This document shows, one piece after another, positions 8,783-21,098 of a stretch of 64,000 nt of DNA. Every line of letters starts with the position of its first letter. Position 1 is the first letter of the stretch. Origin of the DNA: Corynebacterium aurimucosum ATCC 700975 (GTDB lineage: Bacteria > Actinomycetota > Actinomycetes > Mycobacteriales > Mycobacteriaceae). The stretch is taken from contig NC_012590.1 in assembly GCF_000022905.1 (NCBI RefSeq), forward strand, positions 806,001 to 870,000, in the 5' to 3' direction. Below the pieces are notes generated by a model. The model searched no databases. It was not told the origin of the DNA and saw only the letters and a list, made by a program, of their open reading frames with translations. The position numbers were made by a program, and so were the translations under genes.

Positions 8783-8821
8783 CTATTAACATTCAAGGGG
8801 ACAGCCCGACAGTCAAAACCG

Positions 8822-8870
8822 CCCCAGGAAGAGCGTCAAAAAGTGCATCTTCCTGGGGATTTGTTGTTTG
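8822..8870 (+). terminator. Rho-independent terminator of the siderophore operon
   Basis: Perfect 11-bp stem CCCCAGGAAGA / TCTTCCTGGGG (8822-8832 with 8848-8858), 15-nt loop, followed by ATTTGTTGTTTG. It separates the iron operon from the rRNA leader. Confidence 0.85.
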
Positions 8871-8899
8871 TTGGGGGTGTGCGTATATTTATCGGGGTC

Positions 8900-9365
8900 G
8901 CCGCGAGGTAGCCGGGAGGTTAACTGGTGGTAGATGTTCGGGCAATGGTTGTTCGGCGGGTTTGACTTTGGTTGAGCTTGTTGGGTAAGGTTGTTCGGGC
9001 CGCTGCAAGAGGGTTAACGTTTGGTTAATTTTTGTTGTGGTGTGCGGATGATGTTTGAGAACTCAATAGTGTGCCAATGTACTTTTTGTTGGTTGATTTT
9101 TTGTTCTGGCCGTGTTGTGTCGTATGTATGGCACGGTTGGTGTATGCCGGATGGCGCTTTTCCTTTAAGCGGCGTCATTGTAAATAACATAAGTTGTTTG
9201 GGCATATGGTTTAAATCTTCTAACTAGGCCAGCCTCTTTTTTGCCCCGTCGGGTTGGGGGTTGGTTTTTGGATTTTTTCTTTATGTAATTTTTGGATAGC
9301 CAGTTCAGGCCTTGTGGTCTGTTGTGGTTTGTCTTTTTGACTAGGTTTGGGCTTTTCACGGCCTT
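8900..9365 (+). promoter_or_regulatory. rrn promoter and leader region with antitermination/processing element
   Basis: No gene lies in this T/G-rich leader. A candidate promoter is TTGACT (8962-8967) with TAAGGT (8986-8991), 18 bp apart. TTTGAGAACTCAATAGTGTG (about 9053-9072) is the conserved actinobacterial rRNA leader motif that precedes box A-like sequence and processing stems. A similar motif (GTGAGAACTGTATAGTGGAC) recurs before 23S at about 11179. Start sites were not measured. Confidence 0.65.
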
Positions 9366-10886
<1,521 letters not shown>

Positions 10887-11346
10887 AAGGAGCATTTTAT
10901 GTGGCACCAGTTGGTGCTTATAGCCATGAGTTTGTTTCATGGTGTGGTGGTTGAGTAAACAAAAGTTTTGCTGCCACCGTAAGTTAATCGGGTGGAGATA
11001 CATCTTAACCAGAATAATTATTTAGCTAACGCGGCACTTGTTGAGTGTCTGTTTTTAAAAAAAGTACGTGGTGCATTGTTGGGTGTCTGGGGCATTGTTC
11101 CCTGGTTGTAACCCACATAAGTTTCAGTAACTGCTTTGCCTTTTAGGGGTGTGGTTGTTGGGTTGTGTGGGGTGTTGTGTGAGAACTGTATAGTGGACGC
11201 GAGCATTAAACCATGTGCTTGCCATCTTCTTTTGTGTTGGTGGTGGGTTGTGGTTTGTGTGATTTCTTTGTTCTTTTGTGTTTTGTGTGTTCACACCAGC
11301 ACGGTTTGACTTCCGCCATGTTTGTGGTGGTTGTTGTGTTGGTTGT
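10887..11346 (+). other. 16S-23S internal transcribed spacer without tRNA genes
   Basis: About 460 bp. No cloverleaf or tRNA T arm can be found on either strand, which matches corynebacterial rrn operons. It contains GTGAGAACTGTATAGTGGAC near 11179, the spacer version of the leader processing motif, and long GT-rich runs just before 23S. Confidence 0.8.
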
Positions 11347-14420
<3,074 letters not shown>

Positions 14421-14534
14421 ACACCCATCTAGGGTGTGTTGACAACAAAACATGACAAACAACTATCACACTGTCGCTTGCGTCCACTACACAGTATCTG
14501 ACACAACACCAGCAAACCAGATTTGCCCCGTGTG

Positions 14535-14657
14535 TTTGTCGGTGGCCTATAGCAGCAGGGAAACGCCCGGACCCATTCCGAACCCGGAAGCTAAGCCTGC
14601 TAACGCTGATGGTACTGCAACCGGGAGGTTGTGGGAGAGTAAGAAACCGCCGACACC
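14535..14657 (+). rRNA. rrf: 5S ribosomal RNA
   Basis: Helix I pairs TGTCGGTGG (from 14538) with CCGCCGACA (ending at 14655). The internal GAACCCGGAAGCTAAG is the conserved loop A/B region. About 118-123 nt, in the order 16S-23S-5S. Confidence 0.93.
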
Positions 14658-14683
14658 AAACAACAACAAACAACTCAATACAC

Positions 14684-14735
14684 AAAGCCCGTCACCAAGA
14701 GCTATGCCTTAGCGGTGACGGGCTTTGCCGTTGTT
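14684..14735 (+). terminator. rrn operon terminator
   Basis: AAAGCCCGTCACC (14684-14696) pairs with GGTGACGGGCTTT (14714-14726), a perfect 13-bp stem with 17-nt loop, then GCCGTTGTTTT. Confidence 0.85.
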
Positions 14736-14840
14736 TTCGCACACAGCCTACAAGCACAGACCCGAAAACACAGACCTGCGTGCTGCACATCCACGTCTGC
14801 GCTTATAGACCGCAATGGATCCCTGCACCGTTCATACGCG

Positions 14841-15055
14841 CTATTTGTCCCAGGTGAAGCGTCTGGGGTCACTGACATCAATCCTCAGGTAGCGCCTTTT
14901 GCGACCGCCCAGTCGGACCCCTACCGGATATATATCCAGGGCCTTGATATGCTGTCCTGCATCGCGCTGGTCGATGTAGTGTCATGCGGCATCGCCAATC
15001 AGGCAGCCACAACCGCGAGTATGGAAGCGTAGAACCAGGTTTCCTGGCGCCACAT
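14841..15055 (-). pseudogene. Decayed small coding remnant (unrecognised), minus strand
   Basis: On the minus strand an ATG at 15055 with GGAGTG just before it opens a short frame MWRQETWFYASILAVVAA (membrane-like) that stops. In a neighbouring frame coding-like sequence continues as HYIDQRDAGQHIKALDIY and LGGRKRRYLRIDVSDPRRF, ending at a TAG at 14841-14843. The two pieces would join by a frameshift. I do not recognise the family. The surrounding 14.73-15.36 kb otherwise holds no gene I can support and looks like degraded DNA between the rrn terminator and the lipoprotein gene. Confidence 0.3.
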
Positions 15056-15317
15056 CACTCCACAATGGAAAGGGCGATGCTTTTCGGCACTGCTCGTGGA
15101 ATGCCCTGATGACGATGAGAATCGGTGCAGGTGCAGCTGAACGCATTGATACTAACCACGAAACTGTCGCTCAGGGGCCAGCGGATGAGACCAGCATGGA
15201 CCTGTATAACAATGTCCAAGGTCGATTTCTTTGATTTGCTTTCGCAAGTAGTGGCGACGAAGCTTCCGCACTGAACTAGTGCGCCGTCTGGGCTAGCATT
15301 GGACTGCTATCTACCCT

Positions 15318-15347
15318 TTCCTAGGATAGGCATTCCTAGGATAGGCA
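15318..15347 (+). repeat. 15-bp perfect tandem repeat before lipoprotein gene
   Basis: TTCCTAGGATAGGCA occurs twice head to tail (15318-15332 and 15333-15347), directly before the AAAGGGG ribosome binding site of the lipoprotein gene at 15361. Each unit holds the palindrome CCTAGG. It may be a promoter duplication or a binding site. Confidence 0.7.
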
Positions 15348-15360
15348 CGAGAAAGGGGTT

Positions 15361-15813
15361 ATGTTAATGAGACGCATGATGGCGCGGATAGGGGTCACTA
15401 GTATTGTCTCCCTATTACTCTCCTCTTGTAGTTTTGATGACCCATTGGCTTCTCATCTCGCATCCCTAGGACGATCGGGATATGCGATCCCCGTTACTGA
15501 GTCCATCACACTGGAGGAACTCTACGGACCAGAGTGGACTGAGTTTTCGCTCGTGTGCCCATACACTCCGTATCAAACAGTCAAAGAAACACTTATGGCT
15601 GATGATCCCCCTGTTCCAGAACACGGCTTCTCCGATCATGAAAACTTCCTCTTTCTTAGAGGAAAGGGCGACAGCGAACAATGGGTGAAGTTCTCTCGAA
15701 AGGCTCTCGATCTGTGTTCTCCATCAAGTCCGCCTTCTTTAATCATGGAGTCAACGACAGTTGCTCTCAGTTTTTCTCTGGATAATCCGGGTAGTGCTTG
15801 GATTCGGGCCTGA
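15361..15813 (+). CDS. Small lipoprotein, C-terminus truncated by IS insertion
   Basis: 150 residues as read, with a lipoprotein signal (hydrophobic segment then LLSSC, lipid Cys23) and no domain I recognise. A ribosome binding site AAAGGGG precedes the ATG. The IS3-family element begins at 15806, so the last two residues and the TGA come from the IS end. The original protein was probably longer. Its codon use is less GC-rich than the housekeeping genes around it, which suggests acquired DNA. Likely non-functional or shortened. Confidence 0.55.
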   Translation: MLMRRMMARIGVTSIVSLLLSSCSFDDPLASHLASLGRSGYAIPVTESITLEELYGPEWTEFSLVCPYTPYQTVKETLMADDPPVPEHGFSDHENFLFLRGKGDSEQWVKFSRKALDLCSPSSPPSLIMESTTVALSFSLDNPGSAWIRA

Positions 15814-15843
15814 CCCCCGGAAAGTAGACACGTCGGGGGTTAG

Positions 15844-16686
15844 CTATGCTGCTTGGGTCAGTGTAGCTGATGTGAGTGCTTCGAAGTCATCGGGGGCTAG
15901 AAGATTGCACCAGGAGTGTCGTCTGCGCGTGTTGTAGCGCATGCACCATCGAAAGACTTCTTGGCGACAGCTGATTGGGCTGTCAAAGACTTTCCGATCA
16001 CGCAGAACTTCACGCTTTAAAGTGGCGTTAAACGATTCTGCCAAGGCATTATCAGCACTCGTTCCCACCGCGCCCATGGATTGGCGAACACCAAGCTGGG
16101 TGCAGTGGTCCCTAAATGCTTGTGAGGTGTACACACTGCCATGATCAGAATGGAAAATTGCCCCTTTAAGGCTTCCACGGACTTTCCTTGCATGAGATAA
16201 AGCTTCGATAACCAGTGATACCCGCATGTGATCGGCGAGTGCATGGCCGACGAGTTTGCGCGAGTAGACGTCGATGACCGTGGCCAGGTACATGTTCTTG
16301 CCGCCCTTACACGGCAGGTAGGTGATATCGCCTACGTAGACGTGGTTCGGCCTGTCAGCGGTGAATCTGCGGCCTACTAAGTCTGGCATGACTCGACGGC
16401 CAGGCTTGCGCCTGGTGGTGATACATCGACGCCGTTTGCTAAAGCCTTTTAGCCCCATGGATTTCATGATGCGTGCGACCTTCTTGTGATTGATCGGAGG
16501 AAAGCCCGTATCGTCGTTGAGGCTTGCAGCAATGCGTTTAGCACCATAAAGCCCGTGCTCATTATCGAAGATGGTCTTGATTCTCGCACCAATAAGGGCA
16601 TCAGAACACGTCTTTAACCTGCGTTCTTGGCGGGTGTTGACCCATTTGTAGAACGAGGAGCGATTGAGCTTTAACACGTGGCACAT
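15844..16686 (-). CDS. IS3-family transposase OrfB (DDE integrase), copy 1
   Basis: 280 residues from the internal Met; the frame is open further upstream (residues IRFQFVDDHRTEYSVKR before the Met), as expected for an OrfAB fusion made by -1 frameshifting. The N-terminal HTH_21-like region is followed by the rve integrase core with the DDE acids: VGDITYLP, FHSDHGSVYTS and the Glu of ATLKRE. The region 'YNTRRRHS' is the usual IS3 C-terminal motif. Intact by inspection. Confidence 0.92.
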   Translation of the reverse strand: MCHVLKLNRSSFYKWVNTRQERRLKTCSDALIGARIKTIFDNEHGLYGAKRIAASLNDDTGFPPINHKKVARIMKSMGLKGFSKRRRCITTRRKPGRRVMPDLVGRRFTADRPNHVYVGDITYLPCKGGKNMYLATVIDVYSRKLVGHALADHMRVSLVIEALSHARKVRGSLKGAIFHSDHGSVYTSQAFRDHCTQLGVRQSMGAVGTSADNALAESFNATLKREVLRDRKVFDSPISCRQEVFRWCMRYNTRRRHSWCNLLAPDDFEALTSATLTQAA

Positions 16687-16736
16687 CCGCTTGACCGAGT
16701 ATTCGGTTCGGTGGTCATCGACAAACTGGAAGCGGA

Positions 16737-17036
16737 TTACCAGCGTGTCTCTTCGGCAAAATATTTCGCGGCCTTGCGCAGGATGTCGCGTTCTTCGCGC
16801 AGCTTTGCGTTTTCTTTTTCTAGCTGGCGGATCCGCTCAGAATCAGTCGTCGCCTGAGCCTTGTCACGCATGGTCTTCGTGCGGGCACGTTTGCCGGTGC
16901 CGTACTGCTTAAGCCAGGAATAAAGTGAGGAGCGATTGACTCCAAGCTCTGCTGAAGCCGCGTGAAGTGAGAGGTCCTCATTGTTTTCGTAGAGGGCCAC
17001 AGCATCACGTTTGAACTGTTCGGAGTACCTAGGCAT
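16737..17036 (-). CDS. IS3-family transposase OrfA (helix-turn-helix), copy 1
   Basis: 99 residues, with the N-terminal MPRYSEQFKRDAVALYE and an HTH ('LHAASAELGVNRSSLYSWLK'), then a leucine-zipper-like coiled coil with 'IRQLEKENAKLREERDILRK'. This is the DNA-binding partner that recognises the IS ends. Its stop lies just before the OrfB frame. Protein sequence is identical to copy 2 as far as I can see. Confidence 0.92.
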   Translation of the reverse strand: MPRYSEQFKRDAVALYENNEDLSLHAASAELGVNRSSLYSWLKQYGTGKRARTKTMRDKAQATTDSERIRQLEKENAKLREERDILRKAAKYFAEETRW

Positions 17037-17111
17037 GGTGGTAGATTACCTTTCTTCCCAACCCAACCGGGCTGGATATCAGGTGTCTACCAAACAGGGG
17101 TCAGGTCCTTC

Positions 17112-17638
17112 TAACCGGCTTGAACAAGTAGTCATATGGGCTCGCTGCCCGTTGAATCCAAAAAGCTGCAGTACACCCTGGACTGGTCAGATGCGGCCAA
17201 GATTGACTGGGGCACCATCATATTGTTTGGTTGCGGCATGATCTTCGGCGGCATGCTGGGCAGACTATCGGTTCCGGACTCGACAATATGTTGGGCGTAT
17301 CTAGTGCCCTGGTCATCACTGCCATGGCGGTGTTGCTGGCCATCCTCATCTCTGAGACCACAAGTAATACCGCGGGGGCGGCTGTCACTGTGCCGATTGT
17401 TGTTCCACTCGCCATGGCTCGGGGAGTAGACCCTGTTATCCCGGCGATGGCCGCTACCTTCGGCGCATCCTTTGGCTTCATGCTTCCAATTTCCACGCCG
17501 CAAAATGCCATCGTTTACGGCTCCGGCTGCGTTTGCATCGCGCGTATGATCCGCACAGGCATCAGCTTCGACATAATCGGCGGCGCGCTGATTATCTTCT
17601 TTCTCCCAACTGTTGCCGCCTTGGTAGGCATCGGATAG
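17112..17638 (+). pseudogene. Anion:sodium symporter (DASS/SLC13 family) remnant, 5' truncated and frameshifted
   Basis: The first frame reads KLQYTLDWSDAAKIDWGTII and then GCGMIFGGMLG. After a frameshift near 17260 the second frame continues with SALVITAMAVLLAILISETTSNTAGAAVTVPIVVPL, the second signature region of DASS transporters (SNT motif), and ends 'NAIVYGSG...IGGALIIFFLPTVAALVGIG' at 17638. The N-terminal two thirds are gone, removed at the IS end at 17108. These proteins move dicarboxylates or sulfate with sodium. No matching 5' piece is seen in the window, so the IS insertion was accompanied or followed by deletion or rearrangement. Confidence 0.8.
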
Positions 17639-17655
17639 GGGATGAAGAAGACGTA

Positions 17656-17691
17656 GCCCTCGGCCGCCGTTATGACGGGCCGGGGGCTAGC
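17656..17691 (+). terminator. GC-rich hairpin between symporter remnant and GAP gene
   Basis: AGCCCTCGGCC pairs with GGGCCGGGGGCT across an 11-nt loop. It has no T-run, so it may serve both convergent genes as a weak or factor-assisted terminator. Confidence 0.45.
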
Positions 17692-17745
17692 TCTGCAGGA
17701 AGGGGCTCTTCAATCGGCGCTATCGCTCAACGTTCAATCTGGCAG

Positions 17746-18456
17746 TCAACCGATCAATCCGAGCCCTTGTGCACTCGATGCCGCCATGTAGACTCCCACA
17801 ATTGCCGCGATCCACAGCAACGTCACTTTCGCTTCATACTCCAGCCGACGGATGGCGCGCTCCAAACGAGGAAAGATAGCCGGCCCCGCTGCGCCTGCAA
17901 TGGCAGCCATAAGAGTTGCCGGTAGGACCATGATGATGCAGTACCCCGCAATAATCGCGACCTTGCCGCTAAACCCGAAAGGCATAGACTGGATAATTCC
18001 CATTGCGCCTAGGTAGGGCAACATCGTCGCAGCCTCGACAACGGCAGCACCTAGCGCAAGCCCCACCATGCCGGACGCACTCAGTGACGCGCCCCGTGCA
18101 AGGCGAGAAGCCCGACTCTTTGGTACTTCTGGGCCGGCGGCCTGCGTGGCCGCGGGCTTTTTGGGGTTTGGCGAGAACGCCCCGAAGATGAAAAGCCCCG
18201 CGCCCAGTACAAGCGTCACCCACCGGAACCAATCAGTCTCGCTTACACCAGAAAGTCTCGATACTGCCGCATCGAACCCTAATAGCAGCGCAATACCAAG
18301 GCCGCAGTAGGCCGTGGCGATCGTAGCGAGATAGGTGCCCAGCAGGCCTAAACGTACTCGTCGCCAGATAACAATCAGGGCAATAGGAATGACAAGGGTT
18401 CCTGCACTCAAACTATCTACGAGTGCAAGGCCAGCAAGGGGAAGGAAGTCTGACAT
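17746..18456 (-). CDS. GAP-family (LysE-superfamily) membrane protein
   Basis: 236 residues, about six membrane helices in two halves joined by a hydrophilic Pro/Ala/Lys-rich loop (residues about 95-125). The opening 'LPLAGLALVDSLSAGTLVIPIALI' and the internal repeat 'LGAAVVEAATMLPYLGAMG' are typical of the mycobacterial peptidoglycolipid-addressing (GAP/Sap) family, which helps move glycolipids or other small molecules across the inner membrane. The substrate is unknown here. It is divergent from a TetR regulator with a 182-bp intergenic region, so that regulator probably controls it. Confidence 0.82.
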   Translation of the reverse strand: MSDFLPLAGLALVDSLSAGTLVIPIALIVIWRRVRLGLLGTYLATIATAYCGLGIALLLGFDAAVSRLSGVSETDWFRWVTLVLGAGLFIFGAFSPNPKKPAATQAAGPEVPKSRASRLARGASLSASGMVGLALGAAVVEAATMLPYLGAMGIIQSMPFGFSGKVAIIAGYCIIMVLPATLMAAIAGAAGPAIFPRLERAIRRLEYEAKVTLLWIAAIVGVYMAASSAQGLGLIG

Positions 18457-18546
18457 GGAGTTCTCCAGTAGTCGGGTGTTTGCGGAGAGTTTGACCTTAG
18501 ATTCGCAAGAGGCCTCAATCCAGCTTCATACGTTTGTATTAATCGC

Positions 18547-18575
18547 GGGCTTGGTACGATTGTACGAGGCGCAAT
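18547..18575. promoter_or_regulatory. Candidate TetR operator between GAP gene and TetR gene
   Basis: The segment TTGGTACGATTGTACGAGG (18551-18569) holds inverted GTAC half sites four bases apart. It lies midway in the divergent intergenic region, where a local regulator would act on both genes. The match to any known operator was not tested. Confidence 0.4.
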
Positions 18576-18638
18576 GCGCGAGTGCAACTACACTCATGAA
18601 TGGCTCATCGCATCTGAGCTACGCAAGATTGGAGCTCC

Positions 18639-19262
18639 ATGTCCGTTGAACGCAACACACCCATCACCGGCACCGCCGCAGTGATCGCTGATGCTGCCAT
18701 TCGAGTGATGGTCAGCCAGGGTCTCGATGCCCTGAGCGTGCGCAACGTCGCCACTGAGGCTGGCGTCGCGCCTGGGACTGTCCAATACCAGATGGGTAAA
18801 CGGGACGGCATCATCGCGAAAGCTTTTGTCAGGTCGTTGCAGCGCCAGGAGTCGCGGGCCCTTACTCAAACCGATGCGACGGATTTTCACGCGGCGTTCC
18901 TCGGTCGCCTAGCTGAACTCTTGCCAATTGGACCTGTCCAGCGCGAAGATTCCGCTGTATGGGTCATAGTGGGGGCTGCTGCCTCGACGCGCGAATGGCT
19001 GGCTGACTTATACGACGCCGAGGTGACGAAGTTTCGGGCGCGCGTGTCTGAAGGTCTCGAAGCAGCGCAACGTTTCGGAAAGCTGGCCCGAGGACTGTCG
19101 CCTGAGCAAGGTGCTCGTCTTGTCACTGCACTGGTCAACGGGCTGACGATCGACTACCTCAATGCTCCTGTGGACTCGTCGAAGCAGTTGCTGGCAGACC
19201 TTGCTTCGGGACTCGCGCTGATTGTAGAACCCGGTTCTCCTAAAGGCCAGAACGGAATGTAG
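18639..19262 (+). CDS. TetR/AcrR family transcriptional regulator (next to GAP gene)
   Basis: 207 residues. The N-terminal HTH lies at about residues 10-55 with 'SVRNVATEAGVAPGTVQYQMGKRDGIIAKAF', the TetR recognition-helix pattern (Tyr/Phe then xxxK). The C-terminal ligand domain is variable. GGAG precedes the ATG by 6 nt. Divergent to the GAP-family membrane protein, so a local repressor of that gene and of itself is the simple reading. Confidence 0.88.
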   Translation: MSVERNTPITGTAAVIADAAIRVMVSQGLDALSVRNVATEAGVAPGTVQYQMGKRDGIIAKAFVRSLQRQESRALTQTDATDFHAAFLGRLAELLPIGPVQREDSAVWVIVGAAASTREWLADLYDAEVTKFRARVSEGLEAAQRFGKLARGLSPEQGARLVTALVNGLTIDYLNAPVDSSKQLLADLASGLALIVEPGSPKGQNGM

Positions 19263-19327
19263 GGGCTGAAAGCCGTTAAAGGCAAGAACGCGCAGGACAG
19301 AAGAGGCAGGCTTAGGAGCCAGAATTC

Positions 19328-20455
19328 TTAGGACTCTGCAGTTAGACGCCGCACGGCTTCGCGGATGACTTCCGGACGCTTGCAGAAGGCGAAGCGCACC
19401 TTGTGCTTCCATGGCTCCGGGTTGTCCGTGAAGGCGGCCAGCGGGATAGCAGCCACGCCCCTTGTTTCGGGCAGCTGTATGCAGAAATCGATGCCGTTCA
19501 AACCGGTAGAGGAGATATCGGCAACCACGTAGTAGGTGCCGCCGGTGTCATGCACGTGGAATCCCAGCTGCTTGAGGCCCTCCACTAGGATGCTGCGGCA
19601 CTCTGCAAGCTCAGACACCATGCCGTCCAGCCATTCCTGTTCATAGCGCAGGGCATGGGCCACGGCCGGCTGGAAGGGCGTGGTGGAGACGAAGGTGGTG
19701 AATTGCTTGGCTTTGATGACGCCGTCGAGAAGCTTAGGCTCCGCGATGGCCCAGCCGGTCTTCCACCCAGTGCAGTTGAAGGATTTAGCGGCAGAAGAAA
19801 CCGTAACGGTGCGCGAGGCCATCCCCGGCAGGGAGGCGATGCTGACGTGGTCGGTGCCGAAGGTGAGGTTTTCGTAGACTTCGTCGGCAAGTACCAATAA
19901 GTCCTTCTCCACGCAGAGCTCGGCGAGCTCGGTGAGTGCTTCGCGGGAGAAGACCGAGCCGGTCGGGTTGTGCGGGGTGTTGATAATGACCATGGCGGTC
20001 TTATCGGTCACGGCCGCACGCACCGCATCGACGTCGATATCCCAGCTGTTGCCGGATTCTTTCAAGGGGACGGGGATGCGGGTGGCGTCGGCAAGCGCGA
20101 TGGCCGCAGCATAGGCATCGTAGTAGGGCTCGAGGACGATGACCTCGTGGCCCGGCTCCACTAGGCCGAGGACGGTGGCGGTGATCGCTTCGGTGGCACC
20201 GGCGGTGACCACGACGTGATCCTGCGGCACAGAGTAGGTCTCCGCGATGGCGTCGACCAGCTCTGGGACCCCGCGCAGGGGAGCGTACTGGTTATTACCG
20301 CTGGCGATGTTCTCCTGGGCAATCTCCAGCATGCGTTGTGGGCCGTCGCTATCAGGGAAACCTTGGCCCAGGTTCACCGCGTCATTCTCCACGGCGAGTG
20401 CGGTCATGGTGGCGAAGATGGTTTCGCCAAATTCTTGTAGTCTCTCAACAGTCAT
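19328..20455 (-). CDS. PLP-dependent class I/II aminotransferase (DapC/methionine aminotransferase-like)
   Basis: 375 residues, fold-type I. NPTG at 163-166, DEVYE from 191, and the Schiff-base lysine in SSAAKSFNCTGWKTGW (Lys224) are all present, as is a late Arg in 'HKVRFAFCK' that binds the substrate carboxylate. The family includes succinyldiaminopimelate aminotransferase and methionine/kynurenine aminotransferases; the opening 'VNLGQGFPDSDGP' fits this group. Corynebacteria usually have another dapC gene beside dapD, so this one may serve a different amino acid. It follows the DUF3239 gene closely on the same strand and may be co-transcribed with it. Confidence 0.88.
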   Translation of the reverse strand: MTVERLQEFGETIFATMTALAVENDAVNLGQGFPDSDGPQRMLEIAQENIASGNNQYAPLRGVPELVDAIAETYSVPQDHVVVTAGATEAITATVLGLVEPGHEVIVLEPYYDAYAAAIALADATRIPVPLKESGNSWDIDVDAVRAAVTDKTAMVIINTPHNPTGSVFSREALTELAELCVEKDLLVLADEVYENLTFGTDHVSIASLPGMASRTVTVSSAAKSFNCTGWKTGWAIAEPKLLDGVIKAKQFTTFVSTTPFQPAVAHALRYEQEWLDGMVSELAECRSILVEGLKQLGFHVHDTGGTYYVVADISSTGLNGIDFCIQLPETRGVAAIPLAAFTDNPEPWKHKVRFAFCKRPEVIREAVRRLTAES

Positions 20456-21094
20456 TTAGAGCACCAGCAGATCGTATTTCGTAGCTTTCACATCGGTCAG
20501 ACGCTTGCGGGCGCGCTCGAGGCGCTGCCACTGGTCCTCCGGAATGGACTTGCGGGCAATCGTCACGGTCTCCGCATCGGGGGTACCCCAGGCAATAGGC
20601 ATGGGGGTGATCTGCTGCCAATGTTCCTTGTCGCCGCTGCTGCGCTGGCCGGAGACAGCGGCCACCGGAACCTTGGTTCCCACGGTGCGCTTAATACCTG
20701 GGATACTGGTGACCGTGCGCAAGCACGCGCCCCACCGCGGCGGTGCCTTCGGATCAACATTGGTATTCACCAAGGCCATGAGGACCATGTCGCGCTCGTT
20801 GACCTCCGCGACGACCGCGGGGGCTAGCGGATAGGAGTCGTAGAGCTTCTGGGCCGAGCCAACCTTGCGCGAAGCCAAGACGCCGATGACGGCGCAAAAG
20901 ATTCCGAAGAGCACCATGCCCAGCGCTAGTGTGATGCGCCAGACGGCCTCCATGCCGAAGTAGACGGCAATGCCGCCGATGATAATTAAAAGGCCCATGA
21001 TGAGTCCGGAATTGCGCAGGCGCGCGGAATCACGCAGGAGCTCATTGTTCTTCTTGGCGAAGTCTTCGTTGACTTCAAACTTGAAAATCTTCAT
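20456..21094 (-). CDS. DUF3239 membrane protein
   Basis: 212 residues. A short basic/acidic N-terminus, then two membrane helices near residues 29-49 and 53-75, then a soluble domain of about 130 residues. The arrangement fits the actinobacterial DUF3239 family found beside the XPB helicase gene in Corynebacterium. No function is known. It lies 4 bp from the XPB stop and ends at the aminotransferase start, so the three genes look like one transcription unit. Confidence 0.75.
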   Translation of the reverse strand: MKIFKFEVNEDFAKKNNELLRDSARLRNSGLIMGLLIIIGGIAVYFGMEAVWRITLALGMVLFGIFCAVIGVLASRKVGSAQKLYDSYPLAPAVVAEVNERDMVLMALVNTNVDPKAPPRWGACLRTVTSIPGIKRTVGTKVPVAAVSGQRSSGDKEHWQQITPMPIAWGTPDAETVTIARKSIPEDQWQRLERARKRLTDVKATKYDLLVL

Positions 21095-21098
21095 CAGC

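Larger units (their letters stand above)
15806..17108 (-). mobile_element. IS3-family insertion sequence, copy 1
   Basis: 1303 bp. The ends GGGCCTGACCCCCGGAAAGT (left) and, read inward from the right, GGACCTGACCCCTGTTTGGT form imperfect inverted repeats of about 25 bp that also share GTAGACAC. A 3-bp direct duplication TTC flanks it (15803-15805 and 17109-17111). It encodes OrfA and OrfB on the minus strand in the relation usual for IS3 elements, OrfB being in the -1 frame. It truncates the lipoprotein gene on its left and an anion symporter gene on its right. It is nearly identical to copy 2 at 49310-50613, which has the opposite orientation. Confidence 0.93.

Noticed and set aside
9021..9227. 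Open frames in the rrn leader, and many within 16S and 23S genes
   Set aside because: They lie in rRNA or its leader, have no protein features, and rRNA genes explain the sequence.
10887..11346. tRNA-Ile or tRNA-Ala genes in the 16S-23S spacer
   Set aside because: No T arm or cloverleaf on either strand.
17112..17638. Symporter remnant as an intact short gene
   Set aside because: The two halves of the second signature region are in different frames and the N-terminal part is missing at the IS end.
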